Positions 52,241 through 60,938 of a stretch of DNA of 64,000 nucleotides are shown in pieces. The stretch lies in NCBI RefSeq assembly GCF_022012415.1, contig NZ_JAKLTR010000005.1:248001-312000 (forward strand), written 5' to 3'. The position numbers and the translations under genes are program-made. The notes under the pieces are model-generated. The model made no database searches. It saw only the letters and a list, made by a program, of their open reading frames with translations, and was not told the origin of the DNA. Origin of the DNA: Terrimonas ginsenosidimutans. GTDB taxonomy: Bacteria > Bacteroidota > Bacteroidia > Chitinophagales > Chitinophagaceae. Numbering within the stretch: position 1 is the first letter of the stretch; each line of letters begins with the position of its first letter.

Positions 52241-52270
52241 CAAAAAACAAAGGACACCTCCCGGTGCCCT
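52241..52270 (-). terminator. Terminator of the SprB-repeat T9SS gene
   Basis: On the minus strand AGGGCACC / GGTGTCCT (one mismatch), 4-nt loop, then a T-rich tail TTGTTTTTTG. Confidence 0.75.
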
Positions 52271-52314
52271 TCGTCGATTTGTATTTGTCTTTATTTATCC
52301 TGAGAAAGTTGAGT

Positions 52315-55300
52315 CTATTCGAATACCAGTTTTTGGGTAAATACTTCGCCGCCCTCCAGGTTCTCTACTTTGATCAGATAGAATCCCGGAGACATATGCG
52401 GAGTTCGTGCAATGCGGAACAGGCCCGAGCGAATGCGGCTCGTCGTCTGCTGATGAATGATCTGCCCGCTGAGATTATACAGCTTGATATTGTATGCGGC
52501 GTCCGACTTAGCGCTGATGCTGACAGACAGCTCCTGTTTTACAGGATTTGGGGCCGCTGTTATAAACACCGCATCGTGCGTGATCTCCACGAGTTTGCTA
52601 TAGGAATGTCTTCCATCTTCACTGATCACTTTTAACCGGTATCTCAGTTTACCGCCCGGAGCATTCACGTCGGTATAATTATACTGGTGTGCACCAGGAG
52701 CGTTTGTTGCGCGGACAGTACCGATGTATTCAAAACCTGCATGGCCGATACTACGCTCTACCTGGTACTCTCTCACTTTATCTTCCTGCTCCACTTTCCA
52801 GTTCAGCTGTACATCGTTCCCCGCTAATCTACCGGTGAACCCCGTCATCTTCACAGGGAGCAGAATACTGCAATCGCCTTTCAGATTGAAATAGGAAAGC
52901 CGCTGAAGACAACCATTGTTTACAGATGTTTTACAAACATAAATACCGGTGTCGCTGGGCAGGAGATAAGGAATGCTGTATATCTGGTTCGTTGTGACCA
53001 GCGTACTGTCAGTTGATGTTGCCTTTTTCTTGAAATACCAGGTATAGGTGGCATTGGGAACGGTGTCTACAGCCAGTTTTACTGCGTTGGAATAACAATC
53101 TACGTTATCGATATGAATGGTCAATTGCCCTAATGGAAGAACACTCACGTCATTCAGTGTACCGTTTCCGCAGGCATCAACGGCTCTCATACGCACAAGG
53201 GAATAAGGGGTATTGGTCAGAATGTCAAATACGCTGGTTGATTGTATCATGGACAGGATCCCGGAAGGGTTACTGCCGATGATCTCATAGTTGAAGGGTG
53301 ATACACCACCTGCCGCAACGGCGCTTACGCTGAAGTTGTTGTTGTCACACTGATATGCCGCGGAGTTCTTAAGATCCGGGAATTTGTATGCTGCAACAGT
53401 TAACGTATCATACACTTTTCTTGCGCAGGCAGATACATCATATTCCAGGACGTAAGTAGCAGGTGTTAGTTCAAGGAAAATATATCTTGCGAGGTTTGCT
53501 CCAAGAGGGAGGGTCAGTGTAGGCGAAATTGAAACATTGGATGTATTCCGCTTGATGATCTTTGGAGAGTTAAAGCCAATATTTGAATTGAGATCAACCG
53601 TGATATCTCCTGAGCCGTTACCTGACAGCGCGCTTGGGCATTTTGTTTGGACAGTGTTTGTTCTGTTGAACAAACTTGTTTTTGGCGTTACCGCCAGTGT
53701 ATCGTTTTTTCCGCAATTGGAACTAACGGCCACACGATATTGCATGCCTGCAGGAAGTGCGGGCAATCCGGTGAACGTATAGGCTGCTGTACTTGTGATA
53801 TTTTGCGAAGCAATCGTTGAGTTCAGCGGGTTAAGAACTTTAACGGTGAAGGGAAACTGACCGGTTGTAAAGGTCACTTTCACATCCGTTGACCCGATCG
53901 TGCATGATTCAATTGCCTGTAATGAAAATGCGGTCAATGCTGTTTGTTCCGAAAAAGTGCGAACGATCGTATCAAGGCAACTCGAAGTGATGACCACTTT
54001 ATAGCTTCCATAAGGAAGGTTATTGAAGGTCGGGTTTGCGTTGGTACTTGTTCCCACCAGGACATTGGCAGAATTGTACAGTTCGAATTTTGGACCGATG
54101 AAGTTTGAACTGGTAAGACCTGCGCTGAACGTGTAACAATTCTTGTTACTTATGTTAATGGTATTACCTACAGTGGCAACATTTCTTGTTACGCTGAAGG
54201 TTTTTTTAACTGTTGTATTCGGGCAGTCAGTCGTAGTACTTGTGGTTACCACATTAATATAGTAATTACCATAGGGGACATTGTCAAAAGTGCCATTGTC
54301 ATTGCAAGCGATCAATACGTTTGCAGAGGTATACAGGCAATAATTCGGGTCTGGTATGTATGTTACCGAAGGGATCCTGACGGTAAAGGTAGCGCAGGTC
54401 CTGTTTGTAATCGACGGATTTCCGGCCGTTGGCGTGGGCTTTGAACGGTTAAAGCAATGCTGGATCGTTGTGTCATAGCATGGGCTGGAAGATCTGATCC
54501 GGATACAATATTGAATGCCATAGGCCAAACCAGGAAAACTTCCGTCCGGCGAACAGGAGATCAGTACATTATTCTGATAAAGGCAATAGGTCGCGTTATA
54601 TAAATACTGTGCAGAGGTGATGGCGGCGGTATAGTTGGTACAGTTTACATTCGTTAAGGTCGGAGCAGCAACAACAGGCTTCGGCTGATTGATCGTAAAA
54701 CAACGGTTGATCGTTGTGTCATAACAAGGTGTTGTCGATACTATGCGCATGCAGTATGACCCATATGCAAGGCCTGTGAATGTGCCGGTCGCATTGGTTC
54801 CAACCAGGGCATTAGCGCTGTTGTACAGATTATAAGTTGCGTTGAACAGGTTTGTCTGTCCACCTATCCTTACGTTGAACGTGCTGCACTGCGAGTTGGA
54901 CGTATCTACGTTTGCATTGACTGAAGGGACAGGGCGTTTCTGTGTAAAGCAACGCGTGATCAGGGTATCGTAACAATTATCTCTGACTTCTATACAGTAG
55001 GAGCCGTAAGGAACAGCGGTAAATTCACCTGAAGTGTTCGTCCGGATGACGGTAGAGCCCTGCTTCAGGTATGCGACCGCAGAGGCGGAGAAATTTTGAG
55101 GATTGGTCACTTTCACATCAAACGAACTGCAACCGCTATTGCTGGTCGTAACGTTTGCATCGATAGAAGGCGCAGGATTTTTCCAGGTCACGTTCTTTAC
55201 AATGCCGCACCGGTCTTTCACCACGATGTTGATACTGCGTATGGGTGTGCGGGTGTAATTAAATGCAGCTGTTGTATTCCAGGTCGTATCGCCCGGAGAG

Positions 55301-56013
55301 TTTACAACCCCATAGCGGAAACCGCTGAATGCAGTACTTGCCTGGTTAGTATTGCCTTTGTTATCAGTCAGCAGCATTGATATGTACACGGTGTTACAAT
55401 TCACACTCGTAACAGTATGGCTCGTTATATACCAGTTATAGTCCTGTATCGCAACTGTTCGTGTTTGAATACCTCCGCAGGAATCAAGTAACTGAATGTA
55501 GTAGTCGCCTGCCGGAAGTGTATTGAACGCTCCTGAAGCATTACTTGTTCCAACGCCTGAAGGCGAGGGAGAAATGATCCTGTAGGTGAAGGGACTTCTT
55601 CCGTTTTGAAGATCGAAGGCGGTGATCGTTCCGTCAGTGGAATTGATACAGCTCAGATCTGTTTTTTGCAACTGAAATCTTGGATCGCTGTATGATCCGG
55701 ATACGACAAGGTTCTCTTTTACCAGCGTACAACCAGACTCCATATCTTTTACCTGCACTGTATAGGTGCCGGGAGCAAGACCAGTGATCGTGGATGTAGA
55801 GGTAATCGGCAGGGACACCGGAGCAAGGATCTTATAGCTGTAGTTACCAGAACCACCAGAAGGAGTGATAGTGATGGACCCCGTACTTGCGCAGCGGGAT
55901 TCTTTCGTGGAATACGTTGCACTGAATCCTGAACAGTCTGTCGTTACGGGTTGCGCAAAGGAGAACTGAGTCAGGATCAACTGGCTGAATGCAACAGTAA
56001 TTAATTGCTTCAT
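52315..56013 (-). CDS. Large T9SS surface protein with SprB-type and Cys-containing repeats
   Basis: 1,232 residues; the signal peptide ends near FSFAQ. Residues 25-105 are a SprB-like repeat (GSITITPSGGSGNYSYKI ... APGTYTVQVKD). About residues 270-690 hold roughly six 75-80 residue repeats with LYNSANVLVGT, PYGSYC and CYDTTI pieces, each with several Cys that could form disulfides. A further Ig-like region follows, then LNWKVEQEDKVREYQVERS and a type A sorting signal (ITAAPNPVKQELSV ... SPGFYLIKVENLEGG). Likely a secreted adhesin related in style to the gliding adhesin SprB, though much shorter. Confidence 0.9.
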   Translation of the reverse strand: MKQLITVAFSQLILTQFSFAQPVTTDCSGFSATYSTKESRCASTGSITITPSGGSGNYSYKILAPVSLPITSTSTITGLAPGTYTVQVKDMESGCTLVKENLVVSGSYSDPRFQLQKTDLSCINSTDGTITAFDLQNGRSPFTYRIISPSPSGVGTSNASGAFNTLPAGDYYIQLLDSCGGIQTRTVAIQDYNWYITSHTVTSVNCNTVYISMLLTDNKGNTNQASTAFSGFRYGVVNSPGDTTWNTTAAFNYTRTPIRSINIVVKDRCGIVKNVTWKNPAPSIDANVTTSNSGCSSFDVKVTNPQNFSASAVAYLKQGSTVIRTNTSGEFTAVPYGSYCIEVRDNCYDTLITRCFTQKRPVPSVNANVDTSNSQCSTFNVRIGGQTNLFNATYNLYNSANALVGTNATGTFTGLAYGSYCMRIVSTTPCYDTTINRCFTINQPKPVVAAPTLTNVNCTNYTAAITSAQYLYNATYCLYQNNVLISCSPDGSFPGLAYGIQYCIRIRSSSPCYDTTIQHCFNRSKPTPTAGNPSITNRTCATFTVRIPSVTYIPDPNYCLYTSANVLIACNDNGTFDNVPYGNYYINVVTTSTTTDCPNTTVKKTFSVTRNVATVGNTINISNKNCYTFSAGLTSSNFIGPKFELYNSANVLVGTSTNANPTFNNLPYGSYKVVITSSCLDTIVRTFSEQTALTAFSLQAIESCTIGSTDVKVTFTTGQFPFTVKVLNPLNSTIASQNITSTAAYTFTGLPALPAGMQYRVAVSSNCGKNDTLAVTPKTSLFNRTNTVQTKCPSALSGNGSGDITVDLNSNIGFNSPKIIKRNTSNVSISPTLTLPLGANLARYIFLELTPATYVLEYDVSACARKVYDTLTVAAYKFPDLKNSAAYQCDNNNFSVSAVAAGGVSPFNYEIIGSNPSGILSMIQSTSVFDILTNTPYSLVRMRAVDACGNGTLNDVSVLPLGQLTIHIDNVDCYSNAVKLAVDTVPNATYTWYFKKKATSTDSTLVTTNQIYSIPYLLPSDTGIYVCKTSVNNGCLQRLSYFNLKGDCSILLPVKMTGFTGRLAGNDVQLNWKVEQEDKVREYQVERSIGHAGFEYIGTVRATNAPGAHQYNYTDVNAPGGKLRYRLKVISEDGRHSYSKLVEITHDAVFITAAPNPVKQELSVSISAKSDAAYNIKLYNLSGQIIHQQTTSRIRSGLFRIARTPHMSPGFYLIKVENLEGGEVFTQKLVFE

Positions 56014-56120
56014 CTTGTTTTCTAAGGATTGGATTAGGACAAATACGCTACTAAACTATATGGAATCTACGTGTATCACAAGGCCTAAAGCAAAAAAGAA
56101 AAGTGCTTATCCGGGCATCG

Positions 56121-56255
56121 TCACCAATGGTTTGTAAACAATGCGTTTAAATATGTAATTCTATTATTTCCGGGGAAAATGTGTGGTAAAATCCCGCAAC
56201 CGGCAGTACGGTTTTCAGTATTTTCTGCAATTATGAAACACCCCGTATCATGCAT
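56121..56255 (-). CDS. Possible 44-residue small protein or upstream ORF
   Basis: ATG at 56255 (MHDTGCFIIAENTENR), stop at 56121. The promoter box TATCTTTG (56262-56269) ends 6 nt before this ATG, the same spacing as at gltX and the enoyl-CoA hydratase. The peptide has no motif. It lies in the 358-bp gap ahead of the 1,232-residue T9SS gene on the same strand, so it may be an upstream ORF in that gene's leader. Confidence 0.3.
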   Translation of the reverse strand: MHDTGCFIIAENTENRTAGCGILPHIFPGNNRITYLNALFTNHW

Positions 56256-56261
56256 AAAAGA

Positions 56262-56269
56262 CAAAGATA
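56262..56269 (-). promoter_or_regulatory. Promoter -7 box upstream of the SprB-repeat gene
   Basis: TATCTTTG on the minus strand, exact consensus. It is the only such box in the 56014-56371 gap, which otherwise shows no feature. Confidence 0.5.
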
Positions 56270-56371
56270 CCCGTATGAAACCAGGAGGGAAGTCAGGCAG
56301 AAGCCCTAACAGGAACAAGTGTTAGCGAAAAAATTCGATAGTAATTGGAGTATATTGGCGTGAATCAGCCA

Positions 56372-56830
56372 TTACCAATTTCCTCCATGATCAGCATTAA
56401 GTCTTTCAGAAGCGTCTTCCGGTTTGTTTGTTTTCCAATCCGGATCATATTTAACAAACCACGAGATCCACAGGCTTCGGCTTAAACGCATAAGCCAGGG
56501 CTGAAGACAGATCAGCAGCGCCGCATTGATACCCATCCAGTAAAAAAATCGGTTGTCATTGACCGAAAGACCGATCAGCACCCACCAGGCAACAAGGCTG
56601 GCCACGCTGATCGCAACCGTCAATGCATAGCTGACATAGCTCGTGCCATAATAAAAGCCAACTTCGATCTCTGTAGGCTGACCACATTGCGGACAGGTTG
56701 GATTCATTGCCATATTCCTGCCGGGCTTGATGCTGACGGGATATTTGAAAAGTTTACCCTGCCTGCATCTCGGGCAGCGGCATCCAAGTGAAGAAGAAAG
56801 ATAACCCCGGCTGGCTTTGTTTTCTGGCAT
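56372..56830 (-). CDS. DUF983 zinc-ribbon membrane protein
   Basis: 152 residues. Two Cys pairs, GCRCPRCRQGKLF and PTCPQCGQP, form a likely zinc ribbon, followed by two membrane helices (about 68-88 and 92-113) and a short basic tail. This is the DUF983 arrangement; the function is unknown. -7 box TACCTTTG lies at 56851-56858. Confidence 0.88.
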   Translation of the reverse strand: MPENKASRGYLSSSLGCRCPRCRQGKLFKYPVSIKPGRNMAMNPTCPQCGQPTEIEVGFYYGTSYVSYALTVAISVASLVAWWVLIGLSVNDNRFFYWMGINAALLICLQPWLMRLSRSLWISWFVKYDPDWKTNKPEDASERLNADHGGNW

Positions 56831-56850
56831 TATAAGGAAGGTGATTTTCG

Positions 56851-56858
56851 CAAAGGTA
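56851..56858 (-). promoter_or_regulatory. DUF983 gene promoter -7 box
   Basis: TACCTTTG on the minus strand, exact consensus, 20 nt before the ATG at 56830. Confidence 0.6.
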
Positions 56859-56924
56859 AGCTAAGTGTTGAAAGAGGGGGAAGAGAAAAATAGCACGATT
56901 ATAAAAGAAGGCTCCCGCAGCAGT

Positions 56925-57725
56925 CTAAAACCGGAAAACTTCTTTGAGAATTATATAAACACCCATCACCAATACAAACCAGCCGAATCCCTTTTTGAGG
57001 GAATTGCCTGGTATTTTTTCAGCGAACTTACTGCCGAGGAACAGGCCCGCGATGGCAAGTACGCTAAATGACAGGAGCAGGGACCAGTCATATTGAAACT
57101 GTTTTAAACTGAACAGAAATCCAAACAATGAGTTGATAGCAATGATCAGCAAAGAAGTACCTACTGCCGTTTTCATCGGTAAACGAAGAAAGATCACGAG
57201 ACTTGGGATGATCAGGAATCCGCCGCCTGCGCCGAGCAGGCCGGTGATCATACCAACACCAAGGCCCAACAGCACAAGTGGCAGCGCCTGGTATTTATTG
57301 TCCTGCAGCGATGCCGCCAGTGCATCCCTTTTATTACTGAAGATCATGGACAATGATGCGGCAAGCATGAGGATTGCAAACACGACCATCAGGAACATCG
57401 GCTTGTACACCTGGATATTCCCAATAGAAAATAGACGATCCGGCAATTCCGGAAGAATATAATGACGTGCTATAAAGATCGAAAAGATAGAAGGTATACC
57501 AAACTCTGTAACGGCTTTGAAGTTCACCTGTTTTTTCCCATACGCTCTTAATCCACCGATCAGGCTGGTAGAGCCAACGATGAATAAGGAACTTGTTGTA
57601 GCCAGCATTGGATTTACTGACATCAGGTATACCAATACGGGAACTGTAAGAATGGATCCGCCACTTCCTACCATGCCAAGCGATACGCCGATCAGAACGG
57701 CAGCGAGATATCCAAGAATTTCCAT
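56925..57725 (-). CDS. TauE/SafE-family permease (TSUP)
   Basis: 266 residues with eight membrane helices in two related halves: LGMVGSGGSILTVPVLVYLM in the first and TGLLGAGGGFLIIPSLVIFL in the second, the diagnostic Gly-rich repeats of the family. Exports or imports sulfur-containing anions such as sulfite or sulfonates; the exact ion is unknown. Starts 13 nt after the murF stop, so it is probably expressed from the murF promoter. Confidence 0.9.
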   Translation of the reverse strand: MEILGYLAAVLIGVSLGMVGSGGSILTVPVLVYLMSVNPMLATTSSLFIVGSTSLIGGLRAYGKKQVNFKAVTEFGIPSIFSIFIARHYILPELPDRLFSIGNIQVYKPMFLMVVFAILMLAASLSMIFSNKRDALAASLQDNKYQALPLVLLGLGVGMITGLLGAGGGFLIIPSLVIFLRLPMKTAVGTSLLIIAINSLFGFLFSLKQFQYDWSLLLSFSVLAIAGLFLGSKFAEKIPGNSLKKGFGWFVLVMGVYIILKEVFRF

Positions 57726-57738
57726 CAGACGATATTTA

Positions 57739-59043
57739 TCAGGAAAGTATTTTTTCCATTTGCATACTCCGGCTGCCTTTGATCAGAAAGTGTGTTTGCT
57801 CAAACTGTTGTTGCTGCCACCAATGCCGGGCTTGTTCCGCATTTTCAAAGCGAAGGAACGGATGTTGTATTTTCATAAAATCGCCTCCAACCAATGCGAC
57901 GGCCTGCCACTGGTGTTGCGCAATAAGATCCACTATAGATATATGTTCCTGCAGGCTTTCGTCACCTAATTCCGCCATCGCACCCAGCATCAGGACTTTA
58001 TTGTCTGCCTGCAATCTTGCAAAGTTCTCGATCGCAAGACGCATGCTGCTTGGGTTTGCATTATATGCGTCAAGAATGATCTTGTTAGATCCGCGTTCTA
58101 CCAATTGCGAGCGACTGTTGGACGGCGTATAGCCTTCAATTGCTTTTTTTATGGTAGCATCAGGTACTTTAAAAAGTTTTCCAGCCGTCACAGCCGCAAG
58201 CACATTCGGCAGATTGTAGTCGCCAACAAGCTGTGTGGTGATCAGTTTTTCATTGATCCCCTGTTCAATGGACACCTGCAGGAACGGATCACTTTGATGA
58301 ATGTTCCCGATCACATGTGCATCGCCATGCGTTCCATATTTGATAATGCCACTGATGCCTTTGCTCATTTCCCGGAGATAGTCGTAATCCCAGTTCACCA
58401 GTGCAAATCCGTGTGGTTGCGTGCGGAGGTAATCAAATAACTCGCCTTTGCCTTTTTTCACACCTTCCACGCCGCCAAATCCTTCCAGATGTGCTTTGCC
58501 GGCGTTGTTGATCAATCCATGTGTAGGTTGTGCATATTCGCAATAACCCGCAATTTCCTTTTGGTGATTGGCGCCCATTTCTATCACGGCAATTTCCGCG
58601 TCCATTTTTATTTTAAGGATCGTCAGCGGGATGCCGATATGATTATTGAGATTGCCTTCTGTTGTATATGTTTTGTAGGTGGACGAAAGCACTGCATGTA
58701 TCAGTTCTTTGGTTGTTGTTTTTCCATTACTGCCAGTAATGGCGATAAATGGGACACTACGGCCATCGGGAAGATTATTGAACTGTTCACGATGATGTTT
58801 TGCAAGTTGTTGCAGTGCGGTCAATACATCTGGCACCAGTACTGTTCTTCCTTCGATCTCAAACTCTTTTTCGTCAATCACAGCGTAGGCCGCGCCGGCT
58901 TCCAGTGCTTTCGCGGCAAAGGCATTGCCGTTGAAGTTTTCTCCTTTGAGTGCGAAAAAGATATCACCGGATCTAAGTTTCCGGGTATCTGTTTGAACCA
59001 AGGGGTGTTGCTGGTATAGTTGGTAGAGTTGTTTGATGGACAT
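57739..59043 (-). CDS. murF: UDP-N-acetylmuramoyl-tripeptide--D-alanyl-D-alanine ligase
   Basis: 434 residues from the ATG at 59043 (MSIKQLYQLYQQH); a TTG eight codons upstream is less likely. Adds D-Ala-D-Ala to the UDP-MurNAc-tripeptide in the cytoplasm. Mur motifs complete: ATP loop FIAITGSNGKTTTKEL, INNAGKAHLEGFGG with the Lys-rich segment KKGKGELF, and DAYNANPSSM. So this is the fully equipped MurF, in contrast to the fused copy at 16381. gldJ lies upstream in the same direction but is separated by a terminator. Confidence 0.96.
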   Translation of the reverse strand: MSIKQLYQLYQQHPLVQTDTRKLRSGDIFFALKGENFNGNAFAAKALEAGAAYAVIDEKEFEIEGRTVLVPDVLTALQQLAKHHREQFNNLPDGRSVPFIAITGSNGKTTTKELIHAVLSSTYKTYTTEGNLNNHIGIPLTILKIKMDAEIAVIEMGANHQKEIAGYCEYAQPTHGLINNAGKAHLEGFGGVEGVKKGKGELFDYLRTQPHGFALVNWDYDYLREMSKGISGIIKYGTHGDAHVIGNIHQSDPFLQVSIEQGINEKLITTQLVGDYNLPNVLAAVTAGKLFKVPDATIKKAIEGYTPSNSRSQLVERGSNKIILDAYNANPSSMRLAIENFARLQADNKVLMLGAMAELGDESLQEHISIVDLIAQHQWQAVALVGGDFMKIQHPFLRFENAEQARHWWQQQQFEQTHFLIKGSRSMQMEKILS

Positions 59044-59060
59044 GAAGCAAAGTAAGTCAA

Positions 59061-59153
59061 AATTCAAAAGTAAAAATTAAAAATATCATCTATGATGGAA
59101 TGAAGAGTTGCTCTGTTTTAGCGCCTCATATTTTTACTTTTTAATTTTTAATT
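59061..59153. repeat. AT-rich tandem-word inverted repeat upstream of murF
   Basis: Arms 59061-59086 and 59128-59153 match at 23 of 26 positions, spacer 41 nt, words AAAATTA and AAAAGTA. Very similar in wording to the repeat in front of fabF (7678-7769). It covers the murF promoter region. Confidence 0.75.
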
Positions 59154-59160
59154 CAAAAGA

Positions 59161-59188
59161 AAAGCCCTCCGGATCGCGGAGGGCTTTT
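59161..59188 (-). terminator. Terminator between gldJ and murF
   Basis: AAAGCCCTCCG pairs exactly with CGGAGGGCTTT, 5-nt loop, with T-runs in both directions. On the minus strand it ends gldJ transcription before murF. Confidence 0.88.
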
Positions 59189-59215
59189 CTTTTGAAGCTT
59201 ATGCAAATAATAAGA

Positions 59216-60760
59216 TTATCTTTTTTGTCTTTTTGTAGGGAATTGCTGACCTACTTTGCGGCCATTGCCTTCAGGGCTTCCCATACGATCCATTGCGCAA
59301 CGGAAACCAAGAGTACTCAATGCCTGATCTTCTTCAAGGAAGCGGCGTGTGCCCGGGCTCAGCCAGTATGCACGGTCGTTCCAGCTACCACCTTTGTACA
59401 CGCGTGATTTATCGCTCACCAGTGTTGTCTGGCCATAACCATAGTTTGCCTGGGAGATAGAGTCACCATCCATAAAGTTGATCACGTTACCACGCTGATA
59501 GTTACGGCGGTTCTTGCTTTCTGCATCTGTAACGTCAACCATTCTTACGCGGCCGGTTGTGTCGTTGATCTCTGCTTCGCCATCTGCATTTTTGTAGATC
59601 TTGGAGAATTTATTACCACGGAAAGGAGCAGGCATATCATCAAAGTCAAGGGATGACATTGGTCTGTATACGTCCTGAACCCATTCGCTCACGTTACCGG
59701 CCATATTATAAAGACCGAACCCGTTTGGCATGAAAGAAGTTACTTCCGCAGTGTAGAATGCGCGGTCATTCAGACCACCAGCCACACCGGCGTTATCACC
59801 TGATCCACGTTTGAAGTTCGCCATGAACTGACCCTGCCAGCTGCCGTGACGAGTATCACGCAGGCCGTTCACGTTTGTTGACCAAGGGTAGATCTGTTTG
59901 TTTGATTGCAGCTCCTCACCACGTTTACCTTCTTTTTTAGTCGGGCGTGGGTTCTGATCGATCAGACCATAAGCTGCGTATTCCCACTCTGCTTCGAAAG
60001 GCAGACGGTAGTCAGGCATCAGGAAACCATCTTCCATGGTGACCTTTGTACGAGGCTGACCCTGTGGGGTTTTCAGCTCATTCTTTTTAGAGGTAGCCGT
60101 TTTGCCAGGAGCTGTCTGATACAGATCCAGCAAATATGACTTGGTTGTAAAGTTGTTGCTTCCCTGCTGACCCATCAGGCTTTGCTTGTTTACATATCCT
60201 TTTTCGATCAGGATGCCTTCGTTCACGCGATCACTTCTCCATAAGCAGAAGTCAGTCGCCTGTTTCCAGGACACACCCACAACAGGATAGTAGTTAAAGC
60301 CGGGGTGACGGAAGTAGTATTCCACCATTGGCTCGTTATAGCTCAGCTCACTACGCCAAACCAGGGTATCAGGCATTGCGCCGTCAATGATCGGTTGGTT
60401 GATAGGGTCTGAAGGGTCAAATGTTTTGTTCAACCAGTACAGGTACTCGCGATAGTGCACGTTCGCCACCTCCGTACGGTCGATGTAGAATGAAGGAACA
60501 GACACACGGCGCGGAATATTATTCCACTCGGACATAACGTCCTCATCTGTCTGACCCATGGTAAAGGTACCACCCTGAACGAAGACAAGGCCCGGACCAG
60601 TCGCCTGATCTTTCGCCTTGGCCACCTGGTAGCCACCCGAATTTTTGTCATTGTAGTTCCAGCCGGTCATGTCCGACTTTGACGATTTTTTCTTAAAAAG
60701 GCCGCACGAGGACATGAGCACAGCACAGGATAACAGGATTACTAAGTTTTTCACTTTCAT
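59216..60760 (-). CDS. gldJ: Gliding motility/T9SS lipoprotein GldJ
   Basis: 514 residues from the ATG at 60760; lipobox CAVLMSSCG, so it is a lipoprotein. The rest is a formylglycine-generating-enzyme-like (SUMF1) fold: FVQGGTFTMGQTDEDV, PSFYIDRTEVANVHYREYL, GVSWKQATDFCLWR, RLPFEAEWEYAAYG, NGFGLYNMAGNVSEWVQDVY and RVYKGGSWNDRAYWLS ... LGFRCA. GldJ and GldK share this fold. GldJ is chosen because murF lies downstream and porU beside it, as in Flavobacterium, whereas gldK goes with gldLMN. Part of the T9SS ring/gliding track in the outer membrane. Confidence 0.9.
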   Translation of the reverse strand: MKVKNLVILLSCAVLMSSCGLFKKKSSKSDMTGWNYNDKNSGGYQVAKAKDQATGPGLVFVQGGTFTMGQTDEDVMSEWNNIPRRVSVPSFYIDRTEVANVHYREYLYWLNKTFDPSDPINQPIIDGAMPDTLVWRSELSYNEPMVEYYFRHPGFNYYPVVGVSWKQATDFCLWRSDRVNEGILIEKGYVNKQSLMGQQGSNNFTTKSYLLDLYQTAPGKTATSKKNELKTPQGQPRTKVTMEDGFLMPDYRLPFEAEWEYAAYGLIDQNPRPTKKEGKRGEELQSNKQIYPWSTNVNGLRDTRHGSWQGQFMANFKRGSGDNAGVAGGLNDRAFYTAEVTSFMPNGFGLYNMAGNVSEWVQDVYRPMSSLDFDDMPAPFRGNKFSKIYKNADGEAEINDTTGRVRMVDVTDAESKNRRNYQRGNVINFMDGDSISQANYGYGQTTLVSDKSRVYKGGSWNDRAYWLSPGTRRFLEEDQALSTLGFRCAMDRMGSPEGNGRKVGQQFPTKRQKR

Positions 60761-60938
60761 TGTTTTTTGCATAAACCTATGAATTGGATAAATTTAACGC
60801 GGTATGAGGTAGAATTATTGTCTGAAAGCCAAATTTTACCACCGGGATTGCGAATATATATACTTTGGGTAAAATGCTTATTAGCAGGATGCCTTTTTTT
60901 AGTTCGTTGATCCCCAATACAATCAAGGGGTTATTGAT

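Noticed and set aside
59216-60760. GldK rather than GldJ
   Set aside because: Both share the SUMF1-like fold, but the murF and porU neighbours and the absence of gldLMN fit GldJ. Full alignment would settle it.
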